Below are positions 17,301-26,390 of a stretch of DNA of 39,409 bases, in pieces. Source of the stretch: Acidobacteriota bacterium (GTDB lineage: Bacteria > Actinomycetota > Acidimicrobiia > Acidimicrobiales > RAAP-2); NCBI GenBank assembly GCA_018971385.1, contig JAGXAY010000010.1, positions 1-39,409 of the forward strand, written 5' to 3'. Made by a program: the position numbers and the translations under genes. Within the stretch, counting starts at the first letter, position 1. Each line of letters begins with the position of its first letter. A model generated the notes under the pieces. That model was not told where the DNA came from, made no database searches, and was given only the letters and a program-made list of their open reading frames with translations.

Positions 17301-17334
17301 TCTCCGCAGACGTGGGTACGAGACGCACTCCCCG

Positions 17335-17652
17335 CTAGGGATCGCCTCTCTTGAGAGCAGCGCGTCTCTGCAAGATGCGAAGATATCCAACGCAAGCAAT
17401 GGCCCCCACCACGAGCAGCAGAGTCTTACCAGCCGAGTAGTTATTCTCAATAATGAGTGTTTCGTCAACGATGGCGACGACCGATCCGAGCGATCCCCAC
17501 AAGGCGGCAAGTAAGTAGTAGGCCCCAGCGACTAGATGTCGCGAATTCCCCTGGGTCCTCTGGACTCGGCCCACGGCCCACAGCGCCACCCGTCGCTCGC
17601 CGGGCACCATCCAACGAAAGTGGCGCGGATCAATCGGTGGGACGGGCTCCAT
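17335..17652 (-). CDS. Small two-helix membrane protein, candidate immunity protein for the Rhs tip
   Basis: The ATG lies two bases after the Rhs stop codon (TAG-CG-ATG). The 105-residue product starts MEPVPPIDPRHFRWMVPG and has two clear membrane helices: about residues 41-62 (VAGAYYLLAALWGSLGSVV) and 77-94 (TLLLVVGAIACVGYLRIL), with a basic C-terminus (QRRAALKRGDP). The spacing implies translation from the Rhs message. Rhs and polymorphic-toxin genes are usually followed by a cognate immunity gene, and membrane-acting tips pair with small membrane immunity proteins. The Rhs tip here is hydrophobic, so the pairing fits. I recognise no known immunity family, and a housekeeping membrane role cannot be excluded. 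Confidence 0.7.
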   Translation of the reverse strand: MEPVPPIDPRHFRWMVPGERRVALWAVGRVQRTQGNSRHLVAGAYYLLAALWGSLGSVVAIVDETLIIENNYSAGKTLLLVVGAIACVGYLRILQRRAALKRGDP

Positions 17653-17654
17653 CG

Positions 17655-20600
17655 CTAGGCGCACGCGCTGGCCGCGCCACTGACCGTGGTCGCGATGTCG
17701 AACAGCGACCCCGCGATACTGAATTGTGCTGAAAATGCTCCGAGGCCCTGGAAGACGGCGTCCGGAAGTGATCCAGATTCCCACCAACTGGCGGCCGTTC
17801 CGAGGGCTCCGAATAAAGCGATACCTCCCGTCACTGTGCCCACGAGGCCGAGGTCTCGACCAACACACGCGGCGGTAGAGCCGGCTTGGCACTGCCCGTT
17901 GTCGAGGTACGTCGCCGCGGCCCCAGTGACGAATGAGGTAATGCCGTAGACGAGAGCACCAGAGGACGCTTCTCCCGCGGCGGAGGCACCCACCACAAAG
18001 ACTCCGACCCCCTCCGCCACGGCGCCGACGCCCGTTGCGGCAGCAACGGCGCCGAGTGCAATGCCCGCCGTTTCCGCGGGGTGGTGGTAGACCCACTCGC
18101 CGGCCGAGGCCACGCCCTCTCCGACGGCGCTTCCCACGGTGCTAATTCCGCTGACGACACAGCCAAAGAAGCCGCTGCACAGCCCCAACGGGTCGATTCC
18201 GTTCACCGGATTATCGCCGACGTACGCATACGGCGCGTTCGTCGTCGCGACGAGTGGATCGACGCTCACGAACTGGCCGGTCGTAGGGTCGTAGTAGCGA
18301 TGGATGAAGTAGTACAGACCGTCGGACCCCACGTAGCCGCCGGCGAAGCCGATAGTGGTGAATGACGAGAGGCCGCCCGGTGTCTCGGGGTTTCCCCACG
18401 CGTCGTAGGACGTGGTCGCGGTCAGTGCGCCCGAGGAGTTCACGGTTCCGCGCACAGAGCCGAGGGCGTCGGAGACGAGATAGGTCAGCGCCCCCGTCGA
18501 GAGATTCACCTGCTCGAAGGGAGTCCCGCTGGTGCTGTAAATGTAGGCGTTACCGGAATCTTGTAGTAGGTAAGGGACCGTGGTCGTCGTGTTCCAGACG
18601 AAGGAGTTGGTACTCGGGCTAGCCCCACTCGGCGTCACCGTCTCCTCGGTGCGAAGCCCCAGCCCGTTGTAGGTCACAGAAGAAACGTTAGCCCCGGAGT
18701 CGTTGTAACTGGTGAGCTGGTTAGCACCGTTGTAGGTGGCGGTCATTGAAGCCGTCCCTCCGACACTTTCGCCCGTACGGTTACCGGCAGCGTCATACGC
18801 GTAGGACGTCGTTGTCCCCGAGAGAGTCGAAGACGTGACCTGCGAGCCCGCGTTGTAGGTCGCACTCGCTCCCGTTGGCAACGTCGTCAGATTCCCACTG
18901 GTGTCGAGGGAATAGGACTTCGCCGCTTGAGAACCGGGCGTATCCTGAGTGACCTGACTCTGGGCGTTGTAACCGTAGTTGGCCGGCGAATACGAGCTCG
19001 CGGGCAGGTCTGTCTCGCTGGCGATTGCGCCAGATGGTGCGTCGGAGTAGGCGAACTGCTGAAGCGTGGATGAGGAGTTGGATAACGAGATCGACGCCGG
19101 AGCATTATTCGGGGCGTAAATCGTCGACAGCGTGTCACCCGAACCACCCAACGTTTCACTAGTCGGTAGCCCGTCGGCGGACGTCGCGACCACCGACGAG
19201 TGCCCGTTGAAGTCGGTCACCGAGGCCAACTGATCGGCGTGGTCGTAGGTGTAGGTGACCGTGTCGGATGTGGTCCACGTTGCCCCCGAGCCCAAGGGAT
19301 AGGTGATTCCCGTGGTGTCGCCATCGAGATCATAGGAATACGACGTGGTATTTCCGGCGCCGTCCGTCGTACTCGTCAGCTCACCAAAGGGGTCGTAGGT
19401 GTTGTTCGTCGTCCCACTGGCGTCAATCATGCCGGTCATATTGCCGTTGGCGTCGTAGGTGTATTGCACCGAATGAGTGCCGTCAGAGTATGTGACCGAG
19501 GCCAGCTGGTTGAGCGGAGTGTACGCGCGAGTCGAAGTCACGGCGTTCGCGTTGGTTGAGGTGAGTTGATTGCCCGCGGGGTCGTAGGTGTAGGTGGTGA
19601 CCTGACCACTGGGTGCCGCACTCGTGGCTGGGGCGTCCTGGTTGACGAGTTCTCCCAGACTGTCGTACAGGTACCCCGTCTGATTGGACGACGTCGTCTG
19701 AAACGGCGACGCCGTCGCGCACGTCGCGACTGTGGTGACGTTGCCATCCGGTGCCACCACGGCCGTCCTGTTGCCGTTGGGGTCGTAGCAGTAACTCGTA
19801 GTCGCGGCACTCACCGTCCCTGCCCCGACCGTCGTTGTCAGGAGTTCTCCGGCCGCGTCGTAGGTGTAGTCCGTGACGTCACCGGCAGCACCAGTGGAGA
19901 TACTCGTCGGGGGCGCCATTACCGAGGTTAAGCGCCCGCCCGGGTCGTAGGCGTAGGTCGTAGTCTCGTAGCCCGTCAGACCCGGCGGCGCCGGTGTAGC
20001 AACTATCGTCTTCTCACCCAGTGCGTCGTAGGTCGTCGAGGTGGCGTCCGTCGCGAGTCGATTACCGTAACCCGAGGGAAAACTCGTGGGACAACTCGCG
20101 GGGGTCAGTGAACTTGCTGCCACCCCGATAGCGGGAACCGTCTGGGTCACGTTGCCCACGCCGTCGTAACACGTCAAGGTGGCGTCGCCTAGAGGATTCG
20201 TCACCAGCGTCGGTTCGTCGTCGGCATTGAATGCGGTCGTCTTCGTGTAGCCACGCGCGTCGGTAACGGACGTCTGGTTCCCGTCTCCGTCGTAGGCGTA
20301 AGAGGTCGTTCGCGGCGTGACCGTTGCTCCCGCTCCACCGCCTTGAGTCTGTGAGGTCATCTGACCGTCGGCGTTGTAGGCGAAGATGGTGGTGAAGTTG
20401 GCTCCGTTAGCACCGGCAACGTTGCCGTCGGGGGCGGTCATGGAGGTGAGTTCTCCGTTGGTGTCGTAGCCGTACGATGTGGTGACATTCGTAGTCGAGG
20501 AATCATTCACACTCACGTGACGAATACGCTGGTCGACGTTGTCGACGATGTAGTACCCACCCGAGCCATCGGATGCCGCCGACGTGAGCCAGCCGAACTC

Positions 20601-23600
20601 GGCGTTCCGTGGGGTGCCGCCGTCGCCACTGAAGTGGTGATCTGTCCAGCCGGCGCCAGCGATCGTGTAGATGTAACCCACGCTCATGGGTACTCCAAGG
20701 TCAGTGGCGGACGTCGCCGGAACGAATCTCACCACGTCGTTACCCGAGTCGGTGATCAGTACGTTGCCATTCGAATCGAAAGAGGCGTCCATCACGTAGG
20801 AGAGTTCCGCGGAGGTCGCGCTCGCGCCGTCACCGCTGTAGCCCGCCGTACCGTTTCCGGCGATTGTGTAGATGTCACCGCTGGTCATGGATCGACCGAA
20901 ATCAATGCCCGACGTTGCGGGCATGAAGCGCACAACGTTGTTGGACGAGTCGGCAACGAGCACATTTCCCGCCGAGTCCACGCTTACCGACTGGGGCGAG
21001 TTGAGTTCGGCCGAAGGAGCGCTCGCGCCGTCACCGCTGTAGCCCGCCGTACCGTTTCCGGCGATTGTGTAGATGTCACCGCTGGTCATGGATCGACCGA
21101 AATCGATGCCCGACGTTGCGGGCACGAAGCGCACGACGTTATTGCCCGAATCAGCAATCACCAAGTCCCCCGCCGCATCGAAACCGACACCGCCAGGAAA
21201 GTTCAATTCGGCTGCCGTGGCGAGGGCACCGTCGCCTGAGTAGCCCGACGTGGTGTCGCCAGCGACGGTGTAGATGTCATTGGCCAACATGGACTGGCCG
21301 AAGTAGGTGCCCGAGGTCGCGGGAATGAACCGCACGACGTGATTGTCGGTGTCCGCGATTGCGACGTCGCCGTGAGCGTCTATCGCGACCCCGCTCGGGT
21401 TACTGAGTTGCGCCGAGGTGGCGATGGCTCCGTCCCCGGCGTAGCCCGCATAGTTGTCGCCGGCAATGGTATAGATATTGCTCGCCGTCATGGACTGGCC
21501 GAAGTAGATGCCACTCAACTTTGGTATGAAGCGAATGGCGTTGTTACCGGCGTCGGCGATATAGACGTTGCCCGCCGCGTCGGTGCGTACGATTGATGGA
21601 TGGCTGAGCTGGCCATCAGTGGCGGGCCCTGTGAACTGCGTCGCGCTGTGGGGGCCCGAGCCCGCAAAGTTGTAGATGTCATAGGCGGTGACGCTCTGGC
21701 CCGCAAGGGAACCGGTTGTCGCCGCCACGACGCGTACAGTGTCGTTGGTGACGTCGGCGACGTAAAGATTCCCACTGGTGTCCATGACCACTCCATTCAC
21801 CCCGTCCATCGCCGCGCTCGTCGCGGGTGCACCGTTACCCGAGTTACCTAACGCGTCGTGACCGGCAACGGTGTAGATGTCGTTGGCCGTCATCGACTGA
21901 CCAAGGATGGTGCGAGAGGACGCGGCAACGAGTCGGACTGAGTGATTATTGTTGTCGGCGATAAGCAGGTCACCCGAGGCGTCGACGTTGACCCCGGTTG
22001 GCCACCGCAACTCGGCACTGGTAGCCGCGCGCCCATCCCCGGTGTAGCCAGCGCTGCCATTGCCTGCAACGCTGTAGATGTCGCCCGTGCTCATCGACTG
22101 GCTGAAATGGGTGCCGGTGGAGGCGGCGACGACGCGCACTACGTTATTGGCGGAGTCTCCAATCACGACGTCGCCCGACGCATCAACGGCCACCCCCTCA
22201 GGGTCCTGTAACTCGGCGCTCGTCGCGACGCCGGTGTCTCCGCTGTATCCGGCAATCCCATTGCCAGCAACACTGTAGATGTCATTGGCGCTCATCGACT
22301 GGCCGAAATAACTACCACTCGTCGCGGGCACAAAACGCACTTCGTCGTTATAAGTATCGGCGATAACGACGGAGCTTCCGTCGAAGGCGACCGCCTGGGG
22401 CGAGTCCAGTTCGGCACTCGTCGCCGGACCCGCGTTGCCGCTTAGCCCCATAGTGCCATTACCGGCGATGGTGTACATGTCACCTCCGGTCATCGACTGT
22501 CCGAAGTAAGTGCCACTCGTCGCCGGCACAAAACGAACGACGTTGTCGTAGGTATCGGCAATAGCGATGTCCCCCGCCGCATCGACGGCGACGCCGCCTG
22601 GTCCGCTGAGCTGCGCTTGCGTCGCGGGATAACGGTCGCCGTAATAGCCCCAGGCGTAGGTGCCCGCCACGACAGTCTCGACGCCGGTCGCGAGGTTGAT
22701 ACGGTGGATAACGTTGATCTCGGGATCGGCCACGTAGAGATAGGACACGCCACCAATAGTCGCGATTGCCAACTGCGAGGCGGACTGCGACTGGGCGGTC
22801 GCGGTCACTGGACCGAGCGGCCCACCAGCGAATGTACTTATAACGCCCGGCGAGGAGACGTTAGTCGTGACCTGAGTGGACTTTGACGTCAGGTCCCCGT
22901 GGGCGTCGTAGGTGAGTTGGGTCACGATGCCATTGGGGTTGATGGTCGCACAAGGCAGCTCAGTCGAAGGGGCGGACGTCGTGCAGGAGTCCGTGGACGT
23001 GCCCAGCGTCACCGACTGCCCGTTGTAGAGGTCGTACGTGGTTCGCTGCTGGTTCAACGTGCCCGATGGAGAGTAGTCACCGGTGGTGGTGTAAATCAGG
23101 TTCCCATTGGTGTCGTACTGGCTATAGGTGACGTACGCCGGCGGCGCTGCGGTGGGAGGTGTGATCGTCGAGCTGCCCGCGGCAATTGCTACAGGAGGTG
23201 TTAACGACGAACAGGGGCTCGCGGCGAGGGGCGTCGTTTGACAAGTCGGCTCGTTGAACGAATTGTACGAATAGGTCGTCGTTCGTCCCAGTGCGTTAGT
23301 CGACGATAGCAAGTTGCCGTTCGCGTCATAGGAAGAGGTGGTCGTATCGCCGTTAGGGTCTGTCGTTGACGTGGTGCCAAGTGTGGTGGGGTCATACTGA
23401 TAACTCCACGTCGCCGCCGAAGCTGTTCCATACCCTTTTGTCAGAGATTGCAACGTGCCGCTGACATAACTTTCCACTTCAACATTTCCGTCTGGGTCAG
23501 TAATGGTCGTTGTTCCTCCAGCGGCGGAGAAATTGTTGCCGCTGTAGGCGTACGTTGTGACGTTTCCCATCTGGTCCGTCTGAGTGAGCACCCGACCCGT

Positions 23601-26246
23601 ACCGTCGTAAGTATTGACTACATCCGATCCCGCATTTGGCCCTCCCGTCTGACCATTCGGAAACGTCATCGTGAGCAGCAAGTGATTGGCGTTGTACGTG
23701 AAGGACGTGACGTGACCGAGCGGATCGGTCACGCTCGTCAGGTTTCCCAAGGAATCGTAGGCGTAGTGCGTGACCCTACCTAACGGATCAGTCACTGACG
23801 AGACAAGCTGGTTCGCCCCGAAAGAAAAGGTGAGGGCTCGACCCGACGAATCAGTCACGGACGTTAGTAGACCAGCTACGTAGTTCAACGTGGTGTGCGC
23901 TCCGCTCGGGTCAGAAATCTCCAGTAGCTGCCCCGATGAATTGAAGGTGAATATCTCGGTTCCTTGTCGGACGTAGGTATACGTTCCCCCTGAGATCGAA
24001 AGGGTCGAATCTGCCCATGTCGGCATGGTAAAGCCTCCGCCACCATTCGGTAGAGCCGTCACTTGCGAACCATCATCTTCGGTGATGGTGACCGACCCGT
24101 CAGCGTTCGGGACAAGATGCATATCGTACGAGGAGGACCAGCCGTAGCCAAAAATCCCTTCACTTGAGGCATTGAGCGAGTTATAGGTTCGACTCAAATC
24201 AATCCCTGGACCGAAACCTGGAATTCGCGAATCTGTGAAGGTGTGCCAGAAGTCACCACTAGCGCAATTGACGGGCTTTGTTCCGTGATTGCACGTCGTA
24301 TGGTGGCGAGCCACTTTTCCTGCGGCAACGGCGACTGCACTCTCCGGTCCGTTCGCATTGGGCGAGACGAAGCCGTACGCCGTGTCGAAATTGGAGTTGG
24401 CCGCGACGAATGCAGTGCTCCCCGACAACGCAACCGACCAACCCATAGCTCCCCACCCGGGGTCAGCTCCGAACAGGTCGCCTTGCTCAACCCACGTATC
24501 TCCGCTCAGGGTAAAGACATATGCAGCGCCCCAATATGAGATCGCGGGAATACTTGGTGCTCCGATGAGGAGTGTGGTACCCGAAAGGGAAAGGGACGAT
24601 CCAAACGCAGTGCACGTTGAGCAAGAATTATTTTGACTCCCCACTGAAAGGACCTGCCACGGAACGAACGTCGAGCCGTTCGAGGCGTAGAGGTACGTCG
24701 CAGCAGGAAGTCCAAAGCCGCCATTGAAATCCCCCGGAGCCCCAACGGCGAGGACGCTCGGCGTGATGGCTACCGCAAAGCCGTAGGACTCGAAGTTGTA
24801 GTCGGCCGGGCCTGGCGTCACAGCCGATGGTTGAGTGAGTTCCTGGAAGAAACTCCACATCCCATTGGACAACTTGAAGACATAAGCAGCACCTTGCTGG
24901 GCCACTCCGTTGACAGCGTGCCACGGCGAACCCACCGCCACGACATTGCCCGAGATGGAGACGGACCACCCGAAGTTATCTCCGGCGGCACCATCAGGAG
25001 GGGTAAGTAAGAACTGATTCCAAGTTGAGCCGCTCAGTGTAAACACGTAGGCCGCACCTTGTCTAGTTCCAGCTGTACCGTCCCACGTCACCAAACTACT
25101 GGGCGCCCCTATGACAATGGATGTGCCGCTAATCGCAACCGAACCCCCGAAGAAGTCGTTGGCAGTACCTGGGCTCTCGGTTAATTCTGCGGTCTGAGCC
25201 CACAGTCCGTTAGGCTTCAGCGAGGGCGTGTTCCCCGGGGTGAAGACGTACGCATCTCCCTGGTTGGCGTTCCCACCCACAGTATGAGCCGGAGCACCCA
25301 CCACAATTCGAGAGCCAGATGTCGCGACCGAGGATCCAAATAGGTCTCCCGCTGCTCCATCAGTGGCGGTGAGTGTCGCGGTATGGACCCAACTGCTTCC
25401 GTTTAGGCTGCTATATACCAGTACCTGCCCCTGGTTTGCGTTCCCTCCGACTGTCGCATTGGGCTCGCCAAAAACTGCGGTGTTACCCTCTACCGCGAGC
25501 GGTGTTCCACCGCCTTGGACCCCAGGAATGGCCACCACTTGAGACCACGTCGGGTCTACGGACAGAGGGTACTGCGCCTTCTGGTCCCGTATGGAAATGG
25601 CAATATCCGAACCGCCACTCACTGCCCGCATCGAAGAGCGCAGAGCGGTACCTCGAGAATCCGTCACTCGAAGTCCGGAATAAATTGCCCTTACAACTCC
25701 ATGCGAGTCCACCAAATTAATGATTCCGTGATTGCTTCGCGCTTTGAGTCCTGACACTGGTACGTCAATGACGAGGTCACCCGCACCGGCCCCCCAATGG
25801 GCGACGTGGAAGGTCTGCTCGATTCCATCCGGGCGCCGAACGAAGTCTTCGGACAGTCCATGGGTACCATAAGCCGCGCCATTAGACATCCTCATTAGTG
25901 AGTTTCTAATGCTGGCCCTTGTACGGCCTTTGCGAATGGAGCCAAGGCCGACCACTAATGGATTGCCGCCAGCATCCATCAGAACACCGCCGCGACCAAA
26001 AGATGCATCCATCGTCTGGCTGGTTGCCGTAAGCGTCGAAATGGTGCGAGTTGTGGGAGACGTTCGGACTCGTCCAACGATTCTCGATGGAAATGCGTGG
26101 CGCGCTCTGCCCCGAACACTGCTGGCATGGGCCGGGGTGCTGACCACCATTGACGTCATCGCCACGACAACGGCGAACGCAATTCCGGTTGTCGCTAGCT
26201 GCCTCAAGATTGCCAACGCACGTGTGAACGTCGAACCCAATTGCAT
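17655..26246 (-). CDS. Giant secreted Rhs/YD-repeat protein with FG-GAP and NHL propellers and variable C-terminal tip
   Basis: An uninterrupted 2,863-residue protein. Residues 1-42 look like a Sec signal peptide (hydrophobic FAVVVAMTSMVVS, cleavage after AHA). About 235-640 hold seven FG-GAP-type propeller repeats (e.g. LFGSSVATSGSRIVVGAP). At about 650 a DUF6531-like start (GDFWHTFTDSRIPGFGPGID) opens YD-repeat shell one (to about 1130). About 1130-1910 is an insertion of eleven to twelve NHL repeats with a 67-residue period. YD repeats then resume (about 1915-2600), followed by the Rhs core, YYFIHRYYDPTTGQFVSVDP, and a DPLV-x18-DPLG motif resembling the Rhs autocleavage site. The last 177 residues are a Gly/Ala-rich hydrophobic tip. 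Rhs shells enclose toxic tips; the tip activity is unknown, possibly membrane-directed. The start lacks a strong ribosome binding site. Confidence 0.92.
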   Translation of the reverse strand: MQLGSTFTRALAILRQLATTGIAFAVVVAMTSMVVSTPAHASSVRGRARHAFPSRIVGRVRTSPTTRTISTLTATSQTMDASFGRGGVLMDAGGNPLVVGLGSIRKGRTRASIRNSLMRMSNGAAYGTHGLSEDFVRRPDGIEQTFHVAHWGAGAGDLVIDVPVSGLKARSNHGIINLVDSHGVVRAIYSGLRVTDSRGTALRSSMRAVSGGSDIAISIRDQKAQYPLSVDPTWSQVVAIPGVQGGGTPLAVEGNTAVFGEPNATVGGNANQGQVLVYSSLNGSSWVHTATLTATDGAAGDLFGSSVATSGSRIVVGAPAHTVGGNANQGDAYVFTPGNTPSLKPNGLWAQTAELTESPGTANDFFGGSVAISGTSIVIGAPSSLVTWDGTAGTRQGAAYVFTLSGSTWNQFLLTPPDGAAGDNFGWSVSISGNVVAVGSPWHAVNGVAQQGAAYVFKLSNGMWSFFQELTQPSAVTPGPADYNFESYGFAVAITPSVLAVGAPGDFNGGFGLPAATYLYASNGSTFVPWQVLSVGSQNNSCSTCTAFGSSLSLSGTTLLIGAPSIPAISYWGAAYVFTLSGDTWVEQGDLFGADPGWGAMGWSVALSGSTAFVAANSNFDTAYGFVSPNANGPESAVAVAAGKVARHHTTCNHGTKPVNCASGDFWHTFTDSRIPGFGPGIDLSRTYNSLNASSEGIFGYGWSSSYDMHLVPNADGSVTITEDDGSQVTALPNGGGGFTMPTWADSTLSISGGTYTYVRQGTEIFTFNSSGQLLEISDPSGAHTTLNYVAGLLTSVTDSSGRALTFSFGANQLVSSVTDPLGRVTHYAYDSLGNLTSVTDPLGHVTSFTYNANHLLLTMTFPNGQTGGPNAGSDVVNTYDGTGRVLTQTDQMGNVTTYAYSGNNFSAAGGTTTITDPDGNVEVESYVSGTLQSLTKGYGTASAATWSYQYDPTTLGTTSTTDPNGDTTTSSYDANGNLLSSTNALGRTTTYSYNSFNEPTCQTTPLAASPCSSLTPPVAIAAGSSTITPPTAAPPAYVTYSQYDTNGNLIYTTTGDYSPSGTLNQQRTTYDLYNGQSVTLGTSTDSCTTSAPSTELPCATINPNGIVTQLTYDAHGDLTSKSTQVTTNVSSPGVISTFAGGPLGPVTATAQSQSASQLAIATIGGVSYLYVADPEINVIHRINLATGVETVVAGTYAWGYYGDRYPATQAQLSGPGGVAVDAAGDIAIADTYDNVVRFVPATSGTYFGQSMTGGDMYTIAGNGTMGLSGNAGPATSAELDSPQAVAFDGSSVVIADTYNDEVRFVPATSGSYFGQSMSANDIYSVAGNGIAGYSGDTGVATSAELQDPEGVAVDASGDVVIGDSANNVVRVVAASTGTHFSQSMSTGDIYSVAGNGSAGYTGDGRAATSAELRWPTGVNVDASGDLLIADNNNHSVRLVAASSRTILGQSMTANDIYTVAGHDALGNSGNGAPATSAAMDGVNGVVMDTSGNLYVADVTNDTVRVVAATTGSLAGQSVTAYDIYNFAGSGPHSATQFTGPATDGQLSHPSIVRTDAAGNVYIADAGNNAIRFIPKLSGIYFGQSMTASNIYTIAGDNYAGYAGDGAIATSAQLSNPSGVAIDAHGDVAIADTDNHVVRFIPATSGTYFGQSMLANDIYTVAGDTTSGYSGDGALATAAELNFPGGVGFDAAGDLVIADSGNNVVRFVPATSGIDFGRSMTSGDIYTIAGNGTAGYSGDGASAPSAELNSPQSVSVDSAGNVLVADSSNNVVRFMPATSGIDFGRSMTSGDIYTIAGNGTAGYSGDGASATSAELSYVMDASFDSNGNVLITDSGNDVVRFVPATSATDLGVPMSVGYIYTIAGAGWTDHHFSGDGGTPRNAEFGWLTSAASDGSGGYYIVDNVDQRIRHVSVNDSSTTNVTTSYGYDTNGELTSMTAPDGNVAGANGANFTTIFAYNADGQMTSQTQGGGAGATVTPRTTSYAYDGDGNQTSVTDARGYTKTTAFNADDEPTLVTNPLGDATLTCYDGVGNVTQTVPAIGVAASSLTPASCPTSFPSGYGNRLATDATSTTYDALGEKTIVATPAPPGLTGYETTTYAYDPGGRLTSVMAPPTSISTGAAGDVTDYTYDAAGELLTTTVGAGTVSAATTSYCYDPNGNRTAVVAPDGNVTTVATCATASPFQTTSSNQTGYLYDSLGELVNQDAPATSAAPSGQVTTYTYDPAGNQLTSTNANAVTSTRAYTPLNQLASVTYSDGTHSVQYTYDANGNMTGMIDASGTTNNTYDPFGELTSTTDGAGNTTSYSYDLDGDTTGITYPLGSGATWTTSDTVTYTYDHADQLASVTDFNGHSSVVATSADGLPTSETLGGSGDTLSTIYAPNNAPASISLSNSSSTLQQFAYSDAPSGAIASETDLPASSYSPANYGYNAQSQVTQDTPGSQAAKSYSLDTSGNLTTLPTGASATYNAGSQVTSSTLSGTTTSYAYDAAGNRTGESVGGTASMTATYNGANQLTSYNDSGANVSSVTYNGLGLRTEETVTPSGASPSTNSFVWNTTTTVPYLLQDSGNAYIYSTSGTPFEQVNLSTGALTYLVSDALGSVRGTVNSSGALTATTSYDAWGNPETPGGLSSFTTIGFAGGYVGSDGLYYFIHRYYDPTTGQFVSVDPLVATTNAPYAYVGDNPVNGIDPLGLCSGFFGCVVSGISTVGSAVGEGVASAGEWVYHHPAETAGIALGAVAAATGVGAVAEGVGVFVVGASAAGEASSGALVYGITSFVTGAAATYLDNGQCQAGSTAACVGRDLGLVGTVTGGIALFGALGTAASWWESGSLPDAVFQGLGAFSAQFSIAGSLFDIATTVSGAASACA
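20520..22720 (-). repeat. Eleven tandem NHL-coding units, 201-bp period, inside the Rhs gene
   Basis: Each unit codes for about 67 residues of the form (V/I)PATSGxxFGQSM, IYTIAGNG, AGYSGDG, ATSAEL, then DAAGDVVIADSxNNVVRF. Most are diverged at DNA level, but two neighbouring units are nearly identical: about 115 bases from 20821 recur from 21022 with a couple of changes, indicating recent duplication or gene conversion. NHL units form beta-propeller blades, so eleven or twelve would make about two six-bladed propellers. Confidence 0.85.
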
Positions 26247-26311
26247 GATGATTTCGATCCGATCCCCGGACCAAAGTCGCCCAGCATAAGTTTCTGTCGC
26301 CGTGCGGAAGG

Positions 26312-26337
26312 TATCTAAAGTTTTGGTTTAGTGTCAA
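26312..26337 (-). promoter_or_regulatory. Possible promoter of the Rhs gene
   Basis: On the minus strand a perfect TTGACA (complement of 26332-26337) is followed by an AT-rich spacer and TAGATA (complement of 26312-26317). The spacer is only 14 bases, shorter than the usual 16-18, so the exact -10 is uncertain. It lies about 65-90 bases upstream of the Rhs start codon. Confidence 0.4.
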
Positions 26338-26370
26338 TAAGAATTACAAACCACTCCGGGATTCTTAAGG

Positions 26371-26385
26371 ATTGAATGGGCGCTG
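26371..26385. repeat. Putative attachment-site repeat, left copy
   Basis: ATTGAATGGGCGCTG matches 13 of 15 bases of 36907-36921, which spans the discriminator and acceptor 3' strand of tRNA-Val. The last nine bases are identical. The two copies are in the same orientation and bracket all the mobile-element debris. The match is short, so chance is not excluded. Confidence 0.45.
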
Positions 26386-26390
26386 CTGAA

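Larger units (their letters stand above)
26247..26390. other. AT-richer leader between the Rhs gene and the IS3 remnant
   Basis: This 144-base stretch is visibly richer in A and T than its surroundings. It contains the Rhs promoter candidate and the left copy of the putative attachment repeat (26371-26385). No gene is seen. Confidence 0.5.

Noticed and set aside
17335-18096. The longer 253-residue version of the small membrane protein
   Set aside because: Its N-terminal 148 residues overlap the Rhs tip in another frame and are Arg/Gly-rich shadow; the ATG at 17652 right after the Rhs stop is the sensible start.
20500-22750. Regular 201-bp repeats considered as a CRISPR or satellite array
   Set aside because: Units are in-frame coding, of constant 67-codon length and match NHL repeats; there are no short repeats with unique spacers.
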